DNA of 64,000 bases from Sequoia sempervirens (lineage: Eukaryota > Streptophyta > Pinopsida > Cupressales > Cupressaceae): contig VDFB02344204.1 in NCBI GenBank assembly GCA_007258455.2, forward strand, positions 62,001 through 126,000, written 5' to 3'. This document shows, in pieces, positions 59,441-64,000 of this stretch. Numbering within the stretch: the first letter of the stretch is position 1; each line of letters starts with the position of its first letter. A program made the position numbers and the translations under genes. The notes beneath the pieces are model-generated. The model was not told the origin of the DNA, made no database searches, and worked only from the letters and a program-made list of their open reading frames with translations.

Positions 59441-59965
59441 TTCTTTCTTCCTCATCTGTTTCAACTCCTGCCATAAGAAAATCTTCATTATGGTAGCTTG
59501 CCTCTTCTATTATCCATTTTAAAAAGTCTTGTGAGGATAATATATTGACTAGGTTGCATTGTTGAAAGTGGCATTGTTGTGTTGGTTTGGTAGCAGAGCC
59601 CTGCCCAAGATGCGTGCTCCTTGCTAGTTTAATAGTAGATTGTAACCATAATGGCTCTTTCGAAAATGCAACTTAATCAATGTACTTCCTTGTGCATTAC
59701 ACAGAAAATGTGAGCTGGATAGGGTGGAATTAAATATTATAGAGCAAAAAAACAAAATTGAAACAACTATTCACGACTTGGCTGACAAAAATCCTATCAG
59801 AAACTTCAAACAGATAAGAAACCCTCTACATTTCCATATATATACAATCACTCCTATCTTAATTTTTGTGGTTCTTGAGTTTTTTCCTAATAATCCTGTT
59901 AGAATTTGTGTTTTCCTCTATAATATTTAGTGCTAGACAATGGAGCTTGAATGTAGAGTAGATTT

Positions 59966-59988
59966 ATATGTATATATATGTATGTATG

Positions 59989-60052
<64 letters not shown>

Positions 60053-60060
60053 TATATATG
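59966..60060. repeat. TATG and (TG)26 microsatellite (copy B)
   Basis: An uninterrupted TG run at about 59999-60051 follows TATG units; copy A has about ten TG repeats here. Confidence 0.92.
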
Positions 60061-60159
60061 TGTATGGGAAAGTATACTACAAAATGTGAGAAAATATATT
60101 GGTTCGGTTGCATTGTTGAAATAGCCATTGTGGTGTTGGTTTGATAGCAGACTATTGTA

Positions 60160-61560
60160 AAATTATTGAAATATAGAAGAGTTGCCCATAGTTTATAATG
60201 ACAATGTGGAGCTTGTCTCTTCAACAAAAGATATTCCTAAATGTTGCTCATTGGTGAATAAGTATTGCACAAAAAAATATGGAATTAGAATTTACAAGGT
60301 AGTTGTTACATAGACTGATTGTCTTCTATTAACATGTTTCATAATATTCTTCTGCCCTCATCTATTTAATTATTAATAACTTTCATGATATTGTTTTCCA
60401 CTCATCTATTTGAAGCTGCCTGTAACAGAGTATTCTATTGTTCTTGTAACAAGGATTGTTTTTTAATCTTTAAAATTTTGTAATCTTTAGTGTGCTTAAT
60501 TTGTTTGGATGGTATATGTTATCATTTAGATGTATTGTTGTATATATATATATAAATGTGTACATAGGGTATGTGCAGGATCATCATGGAAAAAACAGGC
60601 CCTTAAGTGGCAAAAAATTTAGAAAAATCAAAGTTAGGCAACTTGACGTAAAAATTTGAATAAGTTATCTATATTATTTCAAAAATATGTAACAATAGAA
60701 TCTGTAGCAAATAGAATGTAGTTTCTAAACTACTAGGTTTATTTTTAATTTTTAAATATTTGGTGAAAATTTGAAATTTCGATGGATAGTACTTAAATTT
60801 TAGGAAAAATAAAAGTAGGTATCTGTCGACCACCCTAACCACAAAAAATGATTATTTTTTTATAAGATTTTAGATATAAGTAGAGGAGTCATGTCTCGAT
60901 GTGATGCATATTTTTTCCAAATAAATAATTAATTGTGAATTTTTTATTACAACTTTTAAAAAATATAAAAACTCATATGTCTAACCACCTTAACTTGGTC
61001 AAAACTTCATGAAATTCATTTTTTTTAATCCTATAGTATGTGAAGAATAGAATGTGATGCATATTTTGGATTCAAAAAATATTATAGATGTTTTTCAATC
61101 ACCCTATCAATCAGGACTTTAGTCGTAATTCAAATAAAAAATGAATAATAATTATTTATTAAATTCAAAGTAAAGCATAATTTATATTGGTGGAAAGCTG
61201 AGAATCTCTTTTAAGAACCTTTTTCGTTTCATCAATTTTGGATTAAAAAAAATCGCCAACCACATACCCATCATATCGTCACTTTTTGGCCAATCATGAT
61301 CCTGCACATACCCCATATGGATATATATATCTGCTTATTTGTGTTTATCAAAATGTCTAGACAGAGGAAAAATTGATCTCATATATGTACTTAAGTATTT
61401 TCATTCTCTTTCTATATTCCATTGTTTCTATTAAAAAAGATGAAGGCAACAAGTAGCAACATATACAAATTTTTGCATATAGGTGTTTATACAAATATAG
61501 CAAGAAAATTCCATGCATTCTAAGTTCTCCACCATTTAGCATTGAATGTTGGAATACATT
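60160..61560. other. Non-coding AT-rich stretch (copy B)
   Basis: Counterpart of 13095-14500. No coding signal. Confidence 0.5.
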
Positions 61561-61758
61561 AATCTTTGGTTTTTACTATGGTATAGAGCTATCAATCAGT
61601 CAACTACAGTTGGAAGATTCCTTTCCTTTAAAGGGTTCCAGAACTATGTTGTGGAGTCGGGGTCTGTGGATGGGTCTCCAGAGCTCCCAAAAATTGATTT
61701 GGTGACAACTCCTACAAGTGACGCTATGGATTCTGGCTCTAAGGATGTCATCCACTAG
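61546..61758 (+). other. Conserved protein-like piece upstream of RPA1-like pseudogene (copy B)
   Basis: A 70-codon open frame from ATG at 61546, with STTVGRFLSFKGFQNYVVES and SVDGSPELPKIDLVTTPTSD. It is better preserved than the copy at 14550-14705, which has a stop near its start. Unknown family. Confidence 0.4.
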
Positions 61759-61962
61759 CCTATAGACTCTGATTCTATAAGCTTGCCCTACTTTTTTATT
61801 GTGCCTACTACAAACTTGCTCTTATTGTTTCCTACTCGTCGATATGCATTGATATTTTAGAACACATAAAAATGTATCTCTTTCTAGCCTTTGGTTTTCC
61901 TACTCGTTCTATCGATTTGGTGTGATGATGTGCATTTTGTTTGATTACACTTGTTTTTGTAG

Positions 61963-63805
61963 GATGCAAAGAAACATCTGACTTTGACTCCTTTTGCAAT
62001 TCGTTCCATCATTGTCGATGATGTTGTTTCCTCTCCGGTCCTTCAACTTTTGTCCTTCAAAAAATTTGGCGATGATGAAGGGAAAGTTAAGCGATACAAG
62101 GTTGTCTTTTATTGATGGCCACCATTTGCAAATAGGAACCCTCCCTTCTAAATGCAATGATATGTTGTCTACAGGTGCCTTGAAAATAGGTTCCCTTGTA
62201 TGTTTAAAAGACTACGTCTATAGGAATATCCAAGATTCAAGGTGGGTTGTGTTGTTTGTTGTATATCTTAAAAAATTCCTTCTTTCATTTTTGCCTCGTA
62301 TAATTTTTCCAATATATTATTTTGCTTATTTTCTAGGGCCTTAATCATATCCAACTTAGTTATAATTATGTTTGATTATCAAATTATTGGGACCCCTAAG
62401 TATTTGTTCAAGCAGCAAGAAGAGCAAATGTTGGCTCTTGACTCACCTTCTTTTAAACGGGCCCCTAAATTTGGTTTGCAGTTGTCCCCTAAAAACAAAA
62501 CAACCCTCCAAAGGTCAACCCTAATAAAGCTTTGAACATTTATCAAAATGTTTGGATAGTGAAAGGGCGTGTAACACATATTAGGGAGATGCATCATTTC
62601 CAGAAACAAAGAGGTGAAGGGCAGTTGTTTAGTTTTGACATTATAGATATGGAAGGGACATAAATATGTATTACTTTTTTTGATGATATTGTTGAATTGC
62701 ATTACGGTCGAGTTGAGGTGGGGTTAACTTATTTAATATCGAGGGGATTGGTCAAAGAAGCCAATAAAAGATTCAATAAATTAAATAGTAATCTTGAGAT
62801 TGTTTTGGATGAAAAATCAACAATAAAATGATGTGAAGATGAGATTCCTATCCCAAAAAAAAAAATTGTTTTTGTGCCAATTAGTGACATAAGCAACTAT
62901 AGTGATAACGACTTTGTTGATATTATTGGCATTGTAGTGCATGTTGGGTACATTTCAACTGTCTGTAGGAGAAATGGAATTGAAACAATCCAACAAACCA
63001 TTAAACTATGTGATATCTCCGCTTCTTTCATTGATGTTAATTTGTGGGGCCCAAGTTAGCAAGAAAAAGGTGATACCTTGGCACGGATGTACCTTTCTGT
63101 AAAATAGTCATTATTGTTGTCCACAATGGTCGTGTAGGCTACTTTAATGGAAAAGTTATCAACACATCAACAGGAACAATCCTTGAGATTAAACCTTCTA
63201 TTCCTGAGGAAAGCACTCTTAGATCCAAGGGCCCAATCAAAGTAGACCAAGTGGCTTCAACTTCTTCTGCACCTCATAGGCTGCATCCATCAAATGATAG
63301 AGTTACTATTGCATTTATCATAAACAACTGCCTCCGTTTGGCAGAAACTGTTGAAGCCATTTTTAAAGTAACCATTCAAATTGCAAAAACTGAGTCTTTT
63401 GTTTCGTTTTGTGATTGTTGCTAGATGGAAATCAAGGAATGCAACTATTACTATCTTCTACAATTAAAGCTACAAGACCATTCAGGCAGCCTTTGGTGCA
63501 TTGCTTTTGATGAAGCTACCACTAGTTTGTTGTAAATTCTAGCAAAATACCTCTACACTTTGCAGGACAATTCTAACTCTACAACAAATCCTATTGCTAT
63601 TATTAAAGGCCTTGTTTGTAAAGCATACATCTTTATTGATTTGATTAGAATAGAAACTTATAATTCTAAGGACCGACTGAAAACAATGATTGTCAAAGCA
63701 ATGAAAGTTGATTTTGAAGTAGAGTGTAAATTGTTGCTTGCAAACATAATGAAGATATCTACTCCTGCTCCAGAAAAAGGCTCCACTAGCCAGCCTATGC
63801 TTTGA
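61963..63805 (+). pseudogene. RPA1: RPA1-like pseudogene, copy B
   Basis: Same gene fragment and intron layout as 14988-16991, without the SINE. The N-terminal fold keeps VLQLLSFKKFGDDEGK but is shifted at about 62108-62116 (extra base before DGHHLQ-equivalent sequence, giving a stop). DBD-A continues through HIREMHHFQKQRGEGQLFSF; a TAA interrupts after the DMEGT motif and a TGA after KSTIK. DBD-B is open at 62874-63059. DBD-C is open at 63560-63805 after a stop, with YNSKDRLKTMIVKAMKVDFE. The CDCC followed by TAG and MEI-KECN motif shows the same loss of the first zinc-ribbon cysteines as copy A. Stops shared with A (for example the one after LWGPS) predate duplication. Confidence 0.92.
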
Positions 63806-64000
63806 CTACTCTTTTATAGTTTTGACCATTTCTCATAGCTTTGACCTTTAAATTCTAAGTATGGCATGCTAATACTTATGTTTAAGAAATATGAACATAA
63901 TTTATACCTATGTTTGCATCCACATATTTCCACATTTATTGATTTGCCATCTTTTTTATTATAGCATGGTGCATCAATTTTTTTGTCATTGTTGCTTTCG

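Larger units (their letters stand above)
49133..64000 (+). repeat. Large direct duplication, copy B (right edge outside window)
   Basis: This is the second copy of the sequence at 1-17186, in the same orientation and with the same order of gag, copia head, chromovirus tail, copia tail, microsatellites and RPA1-like pseudogene. The offset drifts from 49132 at the left to 46814 at the right because of insertions and deletions. The gag reading frame of copy B continues left of 49133, so the duplication itself probably starts further left. It could be a genuine tandem duplication or two haplotypes placed in series by assembly. Confidence 0.95.

Noticed and set aside
59267..59522. Long YIYIYI and YVYVYV frames
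   Set aside because: Translation of the expanded TATA/TATG array; absent from copy A.

Overview
The window is repeat-dominated nuclear DNA of a land plant, most likely one with a very large genome (gymnosperm-like size, although the species cannot be fixed from the sequence). The support is: strongly AT-rich sequence with long TA/TG microsatellites, introns with GT-AG ends, several plant-type Ty1/copia and Ty3/gypsy lineages (a chromovirus with a chromodomain; Tat-type elements with a second RNase H), plant-type RPA1 homology, and a tRNA-type SINE. I found no intact cellular gene. Every coding stretch is a broken retrotransposon or a gene-derived pseudogene.

The main architecture is a large direct duplication. 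Positions 1-17186 (copy A, left edge outside the window) are repeated at 49133-64000 (copy B, right edge outside the window), with roughly 5% substitution by eye. Each copy holds, in order: a gypsy gag remnant, a copia LTR/PBS/gag head, non-coding sequence, a minus-strand chromovirus integrase-chromodomain tail, a minus-strand copia RNase H tail with its LTR, a microsatellite-rich tract, and an RPA1-like pseudogene with its introns. Because the copies align, the differences can be read as dated events. A SINE is present only in A. A 573-bp inverted-repeat element with 5S-rRNA-like sequence and a 13-bp target duplication is present only in B. A 1.1-kb solo LTR is present only in B. About 4 kb are missing from B, and several microsatellites are longer in B.

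The spacer (17.2-49.1 kb) opens with a decayed Tat-lineage gypsy element on the plus strand (about 18.08-28.37 kb): LTR, PBS, repeat-filled leader, gag, zinc knuckle, protease, reverse transcriptase, two RNase H domains and integrase. Behind it lie a 54-bp tandem array, an antisense coiled-coil reading-frame remnant and a GC-rich palindromic block. Further right are an AT-rich zone, two abutting retroposon insertions that share one target sequence three times (35.25-36.78 kb), and decayed Tat-like LTR/leader fragments (38.1-39.1, 45.6-47.3 kb) that include an inverted repeat. The rest shows no coding or structural signal I can support.

Nothing here forms a working pathway. The points of interest are the comparative record between the duplicates, the unusual 5S-like inverted-repeat insertion, the recurrent arrays of short imperfect palindromes, and the intron-bearing RPA1 pseudogene whose zinc ribbon was already damaged before duplication.
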